This document shows positions 55,398-64,000 of a DNA stretch of 64,000 nucleotides, in pieces. This DNA is from Ww85 sp963745765 (lineage in GTDB: Bacteria > Desulfobacterota > Desulfobulbia > Desulfobulbales > Desulfocapsaceae), in assembly GCA_963745765.1 (NCBI GenBank), contig CAVUYQ010000025.1, forward strand, positions 154,943 through 218,942. Direction: 5' to 3'. The position numbers and the translations under genes were made by a program. The first letter of the stretch is position 1. Every line of letters begins with the position of its first letter. Below the pieces are notes generated by a model that saw nothing but the letters and a program-made list of their open reading frames with translations, was not told where the DNA came from and made no database searches.

Positions 55398-57014
55398 TTA
55401 CCGGTGATACTGTTCCTGCAAGCGAATAACTTCACTATCGTTGAGATACTCATCATAGGGCAGCATCTTGTCAATTACACCTCCCGGGAGGATTTCGACG
55501 ATTCTGCCGGCCACGGAGGCTACCAGGGCATGGTCGTGGGAGGAGAACAGGATGATTTCAGGAAAGGCCTGCAGGCCGTTGTTGAGGGCGGTGATCGATT
55601 CGAGGTCCAGATGGTTGGTCGGTTCATCGAGTATCAGGGCGTTGGCATCACTGAGCATCATCTTGGAAAGCATGCAGCGGACACGTTCGCCTCCTGACAG
55701 AACGCCGGTTTTTTTCAGCGCTTCATCACCCGAGAAGAGCATCTTGCCGAGGAAACCGCGGGCGAAACTCTCTCCTTCCTTCGGTGGCGTATATTGACGA
55801 AGCCAGTCCACCAGGGTCTTGTCGGTGGAGAAATAACGGCTGTTTTCTTTTGGGAAATAGGAGGTGCTCATCGTCAGCCCCCAGCGAAACGTGCCGCTAT
55901 CCGGCTCAAGTTCTCCTGCCAGGATTTGAAAGAGGGTGGTGATCGCCAGGCTGTTGGTGCCGACAAAAGCAATTTTTTCACCTTTATTCACTACCAGCGA
56001 GAAGTTGTCCAGCACCCGGATGCCATTCATATCTTTGCTCAGGTTCGAGATCTCAAGGATCACATCTCCGCAGGCACGACCCGGCTTGAACAGGATAAAC
56101 GGGTACTTTCGTGAAGAGGCCGGCAGATCTTCCAGCTCAAGTTTGTCCAGAAGTTTTTTACGGGACGTGGCCTGTCTGGCCTTGGAGGCGTTGGAAGAGA
56201 ACCGGGCAATGAATTCCTTGAGGTCTTTGGCCTTGGCGTCCGCCTTGCGGCCGGCATCCTGCCGCTGTTTTTTCAGCAGTTCGCTGGCCTGATACCAGAA
56301 ATCATAATTCCCGACATAAATCCGGATCTGGCCATAATCGATATCCGCCATATGGGTGCAAACCTGGTTAAGAAAATGCCGGTCATGGGAAACGATGATA
56401 ACGGTATTCTCAAAGCGCTCCAGGAAGCCCTCCAGCCAGATAATCGATTTCCTGTCAAGGTTGTTGGTCGGTTCATCGAGCAGGAGAATGTCAGGGTTGC
56501 CGAAGAGGGCCTGGGCGAGCAGCACCCGCACTTTCTCTCCCCCCTCAAGTTCCTTCATCTTCTTGTCGCGCAACGCTTCTCCGATGCCCAGTCCGCTGAG
56601 CAGTGCGGCGGCCTCCGATTCAACTTCGTAGCCGTTCATCTCGGCAAATTCAGCCTCCAGTTCGCCGCTGCGAATGCCGTCTTCTTCACTGAATTCAGCT
56701 TTGGCATAGAGGATTTCCCGTTCCGCCATGATCTCGTGAAGGCTGGTGTGGGCTGCCAGCACGGTTTGGGCAACGGTCATATCGTCAAAGGCAAATTGAT
56801 CCTGGTTGAGCATGGCAATACGTTCTTTGGCTCCAACAAACACCTCGCCGCTGTCGGCATCGGACTGTCCGGCCAGAATTCGCAGGAACGTGGATTTACC
56901 GGCACCGTTGGCCCCGATCAGGCCATAGCAGTTGCCGGCAGTGAACTTGATATTGACATCTTTGAAAATGACGCGTTTGCCGTAAGAAAGGGCAATGTTT
57001 GAAGCATGTATCAT
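55398..57014 (-). CDS. ABC-F family ATPase (YbiT-like)
   Basis: This protein of about 538 residues has two ABC domains without membrane segments: Walker A GLIGANGAGKSTFL and a second, altered P-loop (FVGTNSLAITTLF) that lacks the canonical GxGKS/T. LDEPTNNLDRKS and LDEPTNHLDLES are the Walker B regions. ABC-F proteins act at the ribosomal E site. The broken second P-loop with an intact signature (LSGGERVRC) is a YbiT-subfamily feature. ATG complement 57014 is the best start, reading MIHASNIALSYGKRV. Confidence 0.88.
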   Translation of the reverse strand: MIHASNIALSYGKRVIFKDVNIKFTAGNCYGLIGANGAGKSTFLRILAGQSDADSGEVFVGAKERIAMLNQDQFAFDDMTVAQTVLAAHTSLHEIMAEREILYAKAEFSEEDGIRSGELEAEFAEMNGYEVESEAAALLSGLGIGEALRDKKMKELEGGEKVRVLLAQALFGNPDILLLDEPTNNLDRKSIIWLEGFLERFENTVIIVSHDRHFLNQVCTHMADIDYGQIRIYVGNYDFWYQASELLKKQRQDAGRKADAKAKDLKEFIARFSSNASKARQATSRKKLLDKLELEDLPASSRKYPFILFKPGRACGDVILEISNLSKDMNGIRVLDNFSLVVNKGEKIAFVGTNSLAITTLFQILAGELEPDSGTFRWGLTMSTSYFPKENSRYFSTDKTLVDWLRQYTPPKEGESFARGFLGKMLFSGDEALKKTGVLSGGERVRCMLSKMMLSDANALILDEPTNHLDLESITALNNGLQAFPEIILFSSHDHALVASVAGRIVEILPGGVIDKMLPYDEYLNDSEVIRLQEQYHR

Positions 57015-57104
57015 AAGTCTCTCAATAAATAGCTGACCTGAAATCAATTCCGGGAGCAGCCGGGATAAGGTGAAAAAGGGTGTTACCCCTCTTCATGAAT
57101 ACGG

Positions 57105-58727
57105 TCAGTCGGGACTTGTCTGACGCAGGTAGTAGTCGTAATCGCCTTCGTAAATACGCATTGCCCCATGATCGATAGCCATGACCCGGTTGACCAGGCA
57201 ATGAAGAAAGTGCCGATCGTGGCTCACGAGAATTACGGTGCCGGCAAATTTCTGCAGGGCTTCGAGCAAAACCTCCCGGGACTGGATGTCCAGGTGGTTC
57301 GTCGGCTCATCAAGTATCAGGAAGTTAAGCGGTCGGGCCAGTATCCTGGCCAGTACCACCCGGCTTTTTTCTCCGCCCGAGAGATTGGCAATACGTTTAT
57401 GGACATCGTCCCCCTGGAACAGGAAGGCGGCGCAAAGGTTTCTGATGACACCGATGTTTTCCAGGGGCAGCACCTCCTGTACGGCCTCGAACACCGTCCG
57501 TTCCGGATTGAGGATATCCATGGATTGCTGGCTGAAGTAGCCGATAGTTACTCCGGCACCGAGGGCGATCTGTCCGCTGGTGGCTTCAGCATGACCGGCG
57601 ATGATTTTTAAAAGCGTTGATTTTCCGGCTCCATTGATACCGACCAGGGCGATTTTTTCCAGCCGCCGGATGGTGGCGGAAAGACCGCTGAACACGATTT
57701 TGTTTTCACCGTCCACGCGTTGCCAATCTTTGCCGAGTCCCTGCAGGTGCAGGACATCATCTCCGCTGCGCGGCGCCTCCGGAAAATCGAATTTCATCAC
57801 CTTCTGTTCCGGTGGCAGTTCGATTCGTTCGACCTTCTCGAGTTTTTTGATGCGTGACTGCACCTGGGCCGCATGGGAGACCCTCGCGCCGAATTTAGCG
57901 ATAAATTCTTCCTCCTTGGCCAGCATTTCCTGCTGACGGCGGAAGCTTGCCAGGAGCTGTTCCCTGCGGATTTCCCGTTCACGCAGGTAAAAATCATAGT
58001 CGCCGTTGTAGGTGGTGGCACTACCGTTGGCGATCTCAATAATCCGGCTGACGATGCGGTTCATGAATTCCCGGTCATGACAGGTCATCAGCAGAGCGCC
58101 TTCATAATCACTCTTCAGCCATTGTTCCAGCCACAGTATTGATTCGATATCGAGATGGTTGGTTGGCTCATCGAGCAGCAGGACATCGGGATTGATGGTC
58201 AGTATCTTTGCCAGGGCGATCCGCATTTTCCAGCCGCCGCTGAAGGTTTCAAGCGGCAGAACAAAGTCGTTTTCAGAAAAGCCCAGACCGCTGAGAACAC
58301 CTTTTGCCCTGGCTTCGAGATCATAACCGCCCCGGTGCTCAAACATTTCCGTGATGGTACCGTACCGCTCAAGAATTGAGGCCAGGTCTTCGTCAGCCAG
58401 AGGCTCACTCATCTCAGCTTCAAGCTGCTGCATCTCGGATCCGAGAGCGACGATTTCCGTCGCCGCCGACATGACTTCATCAAGGACCGAACTGCCGGAC
58501 ATCTCGCCGGCATCCTGCGAAAAGTAGCCGATGACCGTCTTTTTCGAGCAGGAGATATCACCTTTGTCGGGTTCTGCCTCGCCGGTGATCATCCGGAAAA
58601 CGGAGGTTTTGCCCGTTCCGTTGGGTCCAACCAGACCGGTCCGGGTGTCCGGCAGAATCTGCAGGCTGGCATCCCGAAAGAGGATGCGGGAGCCATATTG
58701 TTTGTGGATATTACTCAGGTGTATCAT
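57105..58727 (-). CDS. ABC-F family ATPase (Uup/YheS-like)
   Basis: This protein of about 540 residues has tandem ABC domains with intact P-loops GLVGPNGTGKTSVF and LVGINGAGKSTLLK, signatures FSGGWKMRIALAK and LSGGEKSRVVLAR, and LDEPTNHLDIES and LDEPTNHLDIQS. A charged linker of about 70 residues with REREIRREQLLASFRRQQ joins them, as in translational ABC-F factors. It lies 90 bases upstream of the YbiT-like gene on the same strand. A longer start at 58748 is possible. Confidence 0.9.
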   Translation of the reverse strand: MIHLSNIHKQYGSRILFRDASLQILPDTRTGLVGPNGTGKTSVFRMITGEAEPDKGDISCSKKTVIGYFSQDAGEMSGSSVLDEVMSAATEIVALGSEMQQLEAEMSEPLADEDLASILERYGTITEMFEHRGGYDLEARAKGVLSGLGFSENDFVLPLETFSGGWKMRIALAKILTINPDVLLLDEPTNHLDIESILWLEQWLKSDYEGALLMTCHDREFMNRIVSRIIEIANGSATTYNGDYDFYLREREIRREQLLASFRRQQEMLAKEEEFIAKFGARVSHAAQVQSRIKKLEKVERIELPPEQKVMKFDFPEAPRSGDDVLHLQGLGKDWQRVDGENKIVFSGLSATIRRLEKIALVGINGAGKSTLLKIIAGHAEATSGQIALGAGVTIGYFSQQSMDILNPERTVFEAVQEVLPLENIGVIRNLCAAFLFQGDDVHKRIANLSGGEKSRVVLARILARPLNFLILDEPTNHLDIQSREVLLEALQKFAGTVILVSHDRHFLHCLVNRVMAIDHGAMRIYEGDYDYYLRQTSPD

Positions 58728-58748
58728 CGTTGGACTCTTGGGTACCAT

Positions 58749-59553
58749 GAATTACAGGTTATTCGTTCAAGCATAACGCAGAGATAGGAGAAAATGATTA
58801 CTCAAGGCAGCCTAAGGATTAACAAAAAGTCCGGAACGTACCACAGGTCAGGTGTAAGACGCAAGCTTATTCTGAACTTCTATCTCATTAATGTTCTGTA
58901 AAAAATAGTGAGTCTGCCGCAAAGAACCGGAATGATATTCCGGCTGGCTGATGAGGGACGCCTGGCACGATGATGCCTTTGATCAGTCTTTGCCACTGGA
59001 AATGAGACTCGCGTTGGAGCGTTTGAATCTAATGATTTGAATTTTCAGAAGCAAGCAACCCTTTTTCTCATTGATTGCCGGGATAATCAGGAACAAGGTC
59101 ATATCGTTTAATACTATCGTCCAATACGGCGAATAATAAACCTTGGCACAGGGAATTTCTACTGCTTGTCCAATTTTCTGGGACTTTATTAAAAACATTT
59201 TTCTTGACCAACAAACTTAACAGTCTTATCACTTTTAATTATACCACTATGTAGTATCTTATTTTTGTCAGAAGTCTTCCAAGAATCGATTACCGGAAGA
59301 AGACTTCATTTACTTGTACGTCAATACATGAAATTAGAGAGCTAAGTGTTGAAAATAAGAGTGGAAGGTCTCCCATTACTAAGCTGCATAGCCTTCCCTT
59401 AATTCGCCTCTATAGAATGTTTGTTAGGATTGATCTTTTCATTATTTGAGGTGGCACAAATGGTTGCGACATTAAACGTACATTCCAATTCTGAGGGCTC
59501 TCTCCAAGTAGTAACTTTGTAAAAGAATAAAAATCTTTCCAAAGGTGGTAATC
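58749..59553. other. Long AT-rich non-coding stretch
   Basis: About 800 bases with no convincing gene. Base composition drops clearly in G+C compared with the region to the left. It marks the border of the envelope-protein region that follows. A short minus-strand open frame (58983-59198) lacks a ribosome-binding site and is not called. Confidence 0.45.
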
Positions 59554-62546
59554 ATGCTATTGATATCAGATTATTTCAATAGGGTGTTAAGCCGTTCATG
59601 CCGTACTTCCAACGGTAACCTCAAGAGGATTCTTCGACTCTCTGCTTTCATAACAGTAGCCATATCTCTCTGGATCATTCTATTCGCGGTGTTATTGCCG
59701 ATGAACGTCGAGGCAAAATCCTTGTGGGAAAAAACAGCAGAACAAATATTTGGCAACACAATCAATGAGATTCCCCCTCCCTCCCAAGGTCAGCCGGGAC
59801 AGCAGACTATACCAGAACCGCAGGTACAAAATAAACAAGCCCCCCCATACAGGCTCAAGTGGCTGAAGTTCAACGCCTGCTGACTGAGTTGGGTTATAAT
59901 CCTGGCCCCGTTGATGGGATCTATGGTACCGCCACTGAAACAGCTATACGTGCCTATCTATCAGATCACGGATTGCCACAGACGGGTACATCATCAATTG
60001 TCCTGATCGAGCATATGCAAAACACACGAAACGCTATGCTGCAAAAATCAGCGCCCCAGGTATCGACAGGTCCAATAAACACAGGTCCGATCAGTGCACA
60101 ACATGTATCGGCAACACCTCAAATAAGGGCTATTCAACCAGTCCAGACCGAAGGTCGGCTGATCACCGGATACCCGCTCATTTACGGCAAATATAACAAG
60201 ATTGAAACTCAACTTGGCGGCCGAGAAACAATCAAGTCGCATCTTGATTTAGCCTTGTATATCGATCTTGCTGTATTAAAGCAATGGCCCGAAATCCTTG
60301 ATAATGACTATATAGCAGCAAGTTATGCGAACCGCTTCCTCATCGACTCAATGTTAACTCGATACTTTACCGGTTGCCAGTACGGTTCTTGCAGCCAAAA
60401 TAAACCATATGATGGATGGAAAGGGGGAAATGAATTTGAGCGTGAGTCTAGTTACCGTGCGTTTGTTGAAACCTACCGTCCCGTATTAATAAATATGGCT
60501 AGTGATCTGCCTGTAAAGCTTTTGCAGGTCTACGAAATTGCCCTTCAGCCGTATGACAAAACGCTCGAAGTATTTCCTATTAAATTCGTGCGGCCGCAAC
60601 CATCAGTTTTCGCCACTGTCCATTCAGCAGTCTGGAAATTCGGCTCGGAGATTAAGTACACCCTACCAAAAAATGTTCCGGTTCCAATTGGTCAAGCTCC
60701 TGCATTTATAAGCAATATTTCTGCTGATTCACGCACGGCCTATGTCTCTGTAGAGGCGAGTCTTGGTGAACCGCTTTGGGACTATGAGTTAGATCGACCA
60801 ACACTAAGCGTACAGCTTGAGAGTGCAGCACTATATGCTGATCCGGATCTACAGACGAAACTGCATGATTTCGGCGAAACAGTAAACCAATCGCCAGTGG
60901 CAACCACGGCTGATAGCAGTATAAAGGCAAATGTACCAGATACTGCGCACTCAATACCTGTCGAGGTAACTATTCCAACAGGATTGCTGCTGTACAAGTA
61001 TGTTCCCGATTCATTTAACGATGATGTTTTACTGCAAATGACCAAACAGCAGATCGCGAGAGACCAATATGAATATGAAAATCCTGAATACTCCTCTGAC
61101 CATTTTTTTGTGTTTTCAAAAAATCAGGTCGAAGGTCGTGTGCCAGAATTTGCAGTAAAAGAATTGCTGCCGATTTATAAAGAACACCTACGTATGCTTG
61201 CGGATCAAATCCCCGATAAAATAAAGATTGTTCGGCCTATTGGACTGGAGTGGCTTGAATATAGTGGTGGCAGTCTGAAAATGAAGTCTCAGCCATACCT
61301 GTCCCTGGAATCAACGATTCCAGACCACGACAGAAAAAACCTGCCTGATGAGACAACTGGTTGGGAGGTGTTGAGTACTCCTCAGAATTTTTTGGCTGAA
61401 ATCAGCAACTTTGAGCTATCTGAGTTCGTACGCTATTTCTCTGCAAGAGGGCGCCAGGTATTGCTTGCCCTTGACCGCATCCCTCTAGTTCCACCTGTAA
61501 GAATAAACAGCAAAGATGCCGAGCAAATGTGGAAGAGGCCAGAATGCTCTATACGGGAAAGGGATTATTTACGTGATGGTATGAATAAAGAGGATGCCGT
61601 TCAAGCTGCGAATGAGTGTCTATCTCGCAAACAGCTTTATGGATCAAGTCCAGTTGTATCGACTCATTTTGAATTAGAGATTAAGGGTGTAATTGTTACG
61701 GAACGAGCTTGGATTATTCAGGCCCAATTAATAGGCGCACAGGTGTACGGTCCCTACAAGAACCAGCTGGTAGCCCTTTCTGCTAGTGAGTTTACATCTG
61801 CCGAACAGAAATTGGCAGAAGAAACCCAGAACCAGAAGCAGACAATTGACCAGGAGCGCTCTCAGATAGCAGAACTTGCTGAAATGGATATTCTTGGCGT
61901 ACGTGTTGGAATGTCTGTGAATGAAGCGGAGTCGATACTCCGGGCCAGCCAAAATATAGAGACAGTATATCGTTTCACGGCTGCAGCAGTACCTGCAAAT
62001 GTTAGGGAAGCACAAGGATGGCAATTTGAGCCTTACAATAGTGGTCTTCTATTTGTCGCAAATGAGGGGAAAGACGTGATCACTTTATTTTTCCAAGACG
62101 AAGACAGAGTACTCGGCGTGAGTCGTAAAATGCGTGCTGATGGGCTTAAGAAGGAAACATTGGCATCGGCCTTAAACGATAAATATGGAAAGCCGACACA
62201 CTCTGACAACCACTCATGGACCTGGGGGCATACAGGGAAGGCTTCAAGTTGCTCAGGTAGCGGCAATATTGACGCTCAAAGTAATATGGAACTGATTGAG
62301 GGAAATGCTGTAAAAAATGTCACCTACAAAGCTGTTGGAATCGCAGTTCGCCGCGAATACGCCAAGGCTGAAACGTTGGCCGAATGTTCAACCATGCTTC
62401 AGGTCGGGGCTAACCTAGTTAGCACTTCACAACCAAGTGTAGAGTTCCGGCTTTTCAACCATAGAGCTGTAGCTGAAATGCTCAAAGAAATAGAAAACCA
62501 ACAAAAGGCGAGTGCTGAACGGGCGTCAACGGATCTGAAGCTCTGA
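59554..62546 (+). CDS. Exported peptidoglycan-binding-domain protein, one frameshift in a poly-C tract
   Basis: The merged product of about 997 residues starts MLLISDYFNRVLSRSCRTSN and has one hydrophobic segment (FITVAISLWIILFAVLLPM), a signal anchor or signal peptide. A Pro/Gln linker follows, then a PG_binding_1 domain (VQRLLTELGYNPGPVDGIYG). The frame changes at C7 (59840-59846); eight C would join APPPIQAQVAEVQRLL. The large middle is unrecognised. The C-terminal part has ILGVRVGMSVNEAESILRAS, similar in outline to BamE/SmpA-type folds. Codon use is AT-richer than in the genes to the left. Function: envelope-associated, otherwise unknown. Confidence 0.65.
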
Positions 62547-63206
62547 GTTTGTATTATTGATCTTTTGAATGAGATGATACAATTTCAGTGTTAATTTTTA
62601 TCGATATTTATAGTTTAGATCGTGATAAATGATAGTTTTACGGGATAGTATATTTCGTTTTTAACGTTCGCCTGATGATCGTGCTAGCTTAAGTCGCGTT
62701 GTTGTCCAATTGTTGAGGTATAGTTTGTGCGGTTCTGAAATGGACAAAAGCCTAATGAGGAGAATTGAGTGTTCCACCTGATAACCGATCAGACTGAATG
62801 AAAAGAAAAGCAATGATGAAATTCAATAAAAAACGCTTGTAGATCATTGTTAGTGTTGTCGAGCCATGTCATGCAGCATCAAAACACAACTATAAACAGG
62901 CCGATCTCGTACATTTTGCAGAAGCGTTTTGAAGGCCGATTTTTTTTCCGCATCATTTTCCTAGCACATTTTACGCTCTTGGTAGGCTCTTCTTCGTTGA
63001 ATGCGAATGCTAAATTGATTTTGTCTTCCGATTTTATCCCCGACATTCGCCTTTCCTGATTAAGATCGCGATTGGTATTGAGGTGGCTTGGTTAGAGAAC
63101 GCCTATCTCAATGGACACTTCATTTGTTGGTTGGTCATCACTACTCAGAATTTGATTGATGTTATGGAGTTAATTATGAACAAAAGCTATCAAATAAAGA
63201 TCAGCA
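62547..63206. other. AT-rich region without a clear gene
   Basis: About 660 bases. A 70-codon open frame (62847-63059) has a hydrophobic middle but no good ribosome-binding site, so I leave it uncalled. No repeats or strong hairpins are visible. Confidence 0.4.
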
Positions 63207-63569
63207 ATGTCAGGCATTTTTTTTTTGCCACGCCCGATAAAAAACGTATACTTCTTTCCAATATTACTGAGCGTTGCGATTTGTCTTGTCTGGGTCCCGC
63301 ATGTTCCAGCATGTGAGGAGTTTTTTAGTTCTGAAGGGTACCCTCCTTGTTTTAAGAAGTTAATCACGCCAGGATGTAACTCCAAATGTGCGAGAGAGAA
63401 GGCATGTGAAGAGTGCAAGTGTTATGCAATCGATTTTAGACAGAGCAAAAGGAATAAAAAGCCTGCTATATTTTTGGATTTCAAGAGGTTTTGTCCGAAG
63501 GTAAACTTTTCTGAGTTGGAGGACCAATATCTAGAATGGCAAAACTCCTCCAAACCAAACACCCCCTAG
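63207..63569 (+). CDS. Small Cys-rich exported protein, possible lipoprotein
   Basis: This 120-residue protein has an N-terminal hydrophobic signal (NVYFFPILLSVAICLVWVP) ending HVPAC, which could be a lipobox or a signal peptidase I site. The mature part carries seven or more cysteines in a spaced pattern, GYPPCFKKLITPGCNSKC and EKACEECKCYAIDF, suggesting disulfides in the periplasm. No family is recognised. A run of nine T near the start makes the frame a little uncertain. Confidence 0.6.
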   Translation: MSGIFFLPRPIKNVYFFPILLSVAICLVWVPHVPACEEFFSSEGYPPCFKKLITPGCNSKCAREKACEECKCYAIDFRQSKRNKKPAIFLDFKRFCPKVNFSELEDQYLEWQNSSKPNTP

Positions 63570-63638
63570 AGACATCAACTCGTTCTGATGATGAGTTATA
63601 GAAATCAGAATATGATCTGGCGTAGAGGAGGTTGTCTT

Positions 63639-64000
63639 ATGAACTCGAAATTGTGGCAAATATTGATGGTTCCCTTTTTATTAATGTTTTATTTCCTCCT
63701 TATCTTACCATCGGTTTGTTTCGGTATTGAAAAAAGCGACGCAATTGTTAAGGGTCGTGAGGCTTACAATGTCAAAGATTATAGTCGGGCACGAGACCTT
63801 TTTGAGATAGCCTGTAAAGATGGTAGTAATGACGGTTGTTTCTATCTAGGCTACATCTTTGAATCCGGTAAAGGGGGAAATCAAAGTAATTCTGAGGCCA
63901 GCAAATGGTACAACGTAGCTGTCGAACGAGGAAGTTCATTATCTGGAAGAGATAATCCGAATATCCAGTTTATGTATGGGGTAACTTTTTACAAAAGAGC
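63639..64000 (+). CDS. Sel1-like repeat protein, partial at the right end
   Basis: At least 120 residues, starting MNSKLWQILMVPFLLMFYFL with a signal peptide cut near CFG. The mature part has YSRARDLFEIACKDGSNDGC and YLGYIFESGKGGNQSNSEAS, which fit Sel1/TPR-like repeats. AGAGGAGG (63624-63631) precedes the ATG. The gene continues beyond base 64000. Sel1 proteins are usually periplasmic or secreted scaffolds. Confidence 0.75.
   Translation, partial: MNSKLWQILMVPFLLMFYFLLILPSVCFGIEKSDAIVKGREAYNVKDYSRARDLFEIACKDGSNDGCFYLGYIFESGKGGNQSNSEASKWYNVAVERGSSLSGRDNPNIQFMYGVTFYKR

Noticed and set aside
58963..58978. TGGCACGATGATGCC as a sigma-54 promoter
   Set aside because: GG to GC spacing is 9 bases and no gene follows on that strand.
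59453..59470. TGGCACAAATGGTTGC as a sigma-54 promoter before the peptidoglycan-binding gene
   Set aside because: GG and GC are 11 bases apart instead of 10, and sigma-54 does not tolerate that spacing well.
62847..63059. 70-codon open frame before the Cys-rich gene
   Set aside because: It has a hydrophobic centre but no ribosome-binding site and no family pattern, in an AT-rich stretch where chance frames are common.
1..64000. tRNA, rRNA, CRISPR arrays, transposases or integrases
   Set aside because: Reading through the window I saw no cloverleaf-like tRNA, no rRNA stretch, no regularly spaced direct repeats and no transposase or integrase motifs.

Overview
The window looks like chromosome of a strictly anaerobic bacterium of the Desulfobacterota (former Deltaproteobacteria). 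The case rests on content: a complete carbon monoxide dehydrogenase/acetyl-CoA synthase operon, a membrane Fe-S oxidoreductase next to EtfBA, a fatty-acid beta-oxidation operon, rubrerythrin, and a probable selenocysteine codon. A sulfate reducer or syntroph that oxidises fatty acids to acetyl-CoA and then to CO2 is the simplest reading. The genus cannot be fixed from sequence alone.

Layout. 0.4-9.2 kb: operon for acyl-CoA synthetase, a 3-hydroxyacyl-CoA dehydrogenase/enoyl-CoA hydratase fusion, thiolase, acyl-CoA dehydrogenase, a metallo-beta-lactamase-fold hydrolase and a hotdog-fold protein. 9.2-13.0 kb: DUF554 protein, nitrilase-family amidase, class II aldolase, 3-hydroxybutyrate dehydrogenase and a MerR regulator. 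13.4-19.4 kb: EtfD-like quinone reductase, EtfB, EtfA, SCP2 protein, thioesterase and a FadL porin. LiuR-like ACGTAAA motifs lie before both fatty-acid blocks and before the MerR gene, so one regulon is likely. 19.4-24.5 kb: a stress-type island (DUF3309, DUF883, holin-like, AI-2E transporter, DUF302) behind a sigma-54 promoter with upstream dyads, flanked by decayed, partly duplicated fragments. 24.5-26.6 kb: a 2,4-dienoyl-CoA reductase-like flavoenzyme.

26.9-38.7 kb: the Wood-Ljungdahl methyl/carbonyl branch in the order RACo-like activator, AcsD, CODH, AcsB, AcsC, AcsE, a small unknown protein, CooC. AcsD carries a long Ala/Lys/Glu-rich tail. 38.8-44.5 kb: YbaK-like deacylase, TSUP transporter, then a cassette with a MetE-like methyltransferase, an unknown protein and a DUF166 protein that has an in-frame TGA followed by a good SECIS-like hairpin. 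44.8-48.4 kb: a polar amino-acid ABC transporter with an M14 deacylase, broken by an internal deletion. 48.7-58.7 kb: citrate synthase, DUF3786 protein, rubrerythrin, an Asp-type ferredoxin, YchF-like GTPase, medium-chain reductase, FAH-family protein and two ABC-F ATPases. 58.8-64.0 kb is visibly AT-richer and holds envelope-type unknown proteins, including a peptidoglycan-binding protein and a Sel1-repeat protein that runs off the end.

Many otherwise intact genes carry single-base indels, mostly in homopolymers (3-hydroxyacyl-CoA dehydrogenase, fadL, acsE, metE-like, MFS, ABC ATPase, gltA, peptidoglycan-binding protein). I read most of these as sequencing or assembly errors and give merged coordinates. 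The TGA in the DUF166 gene is different: the reading frame is unchanged across it.
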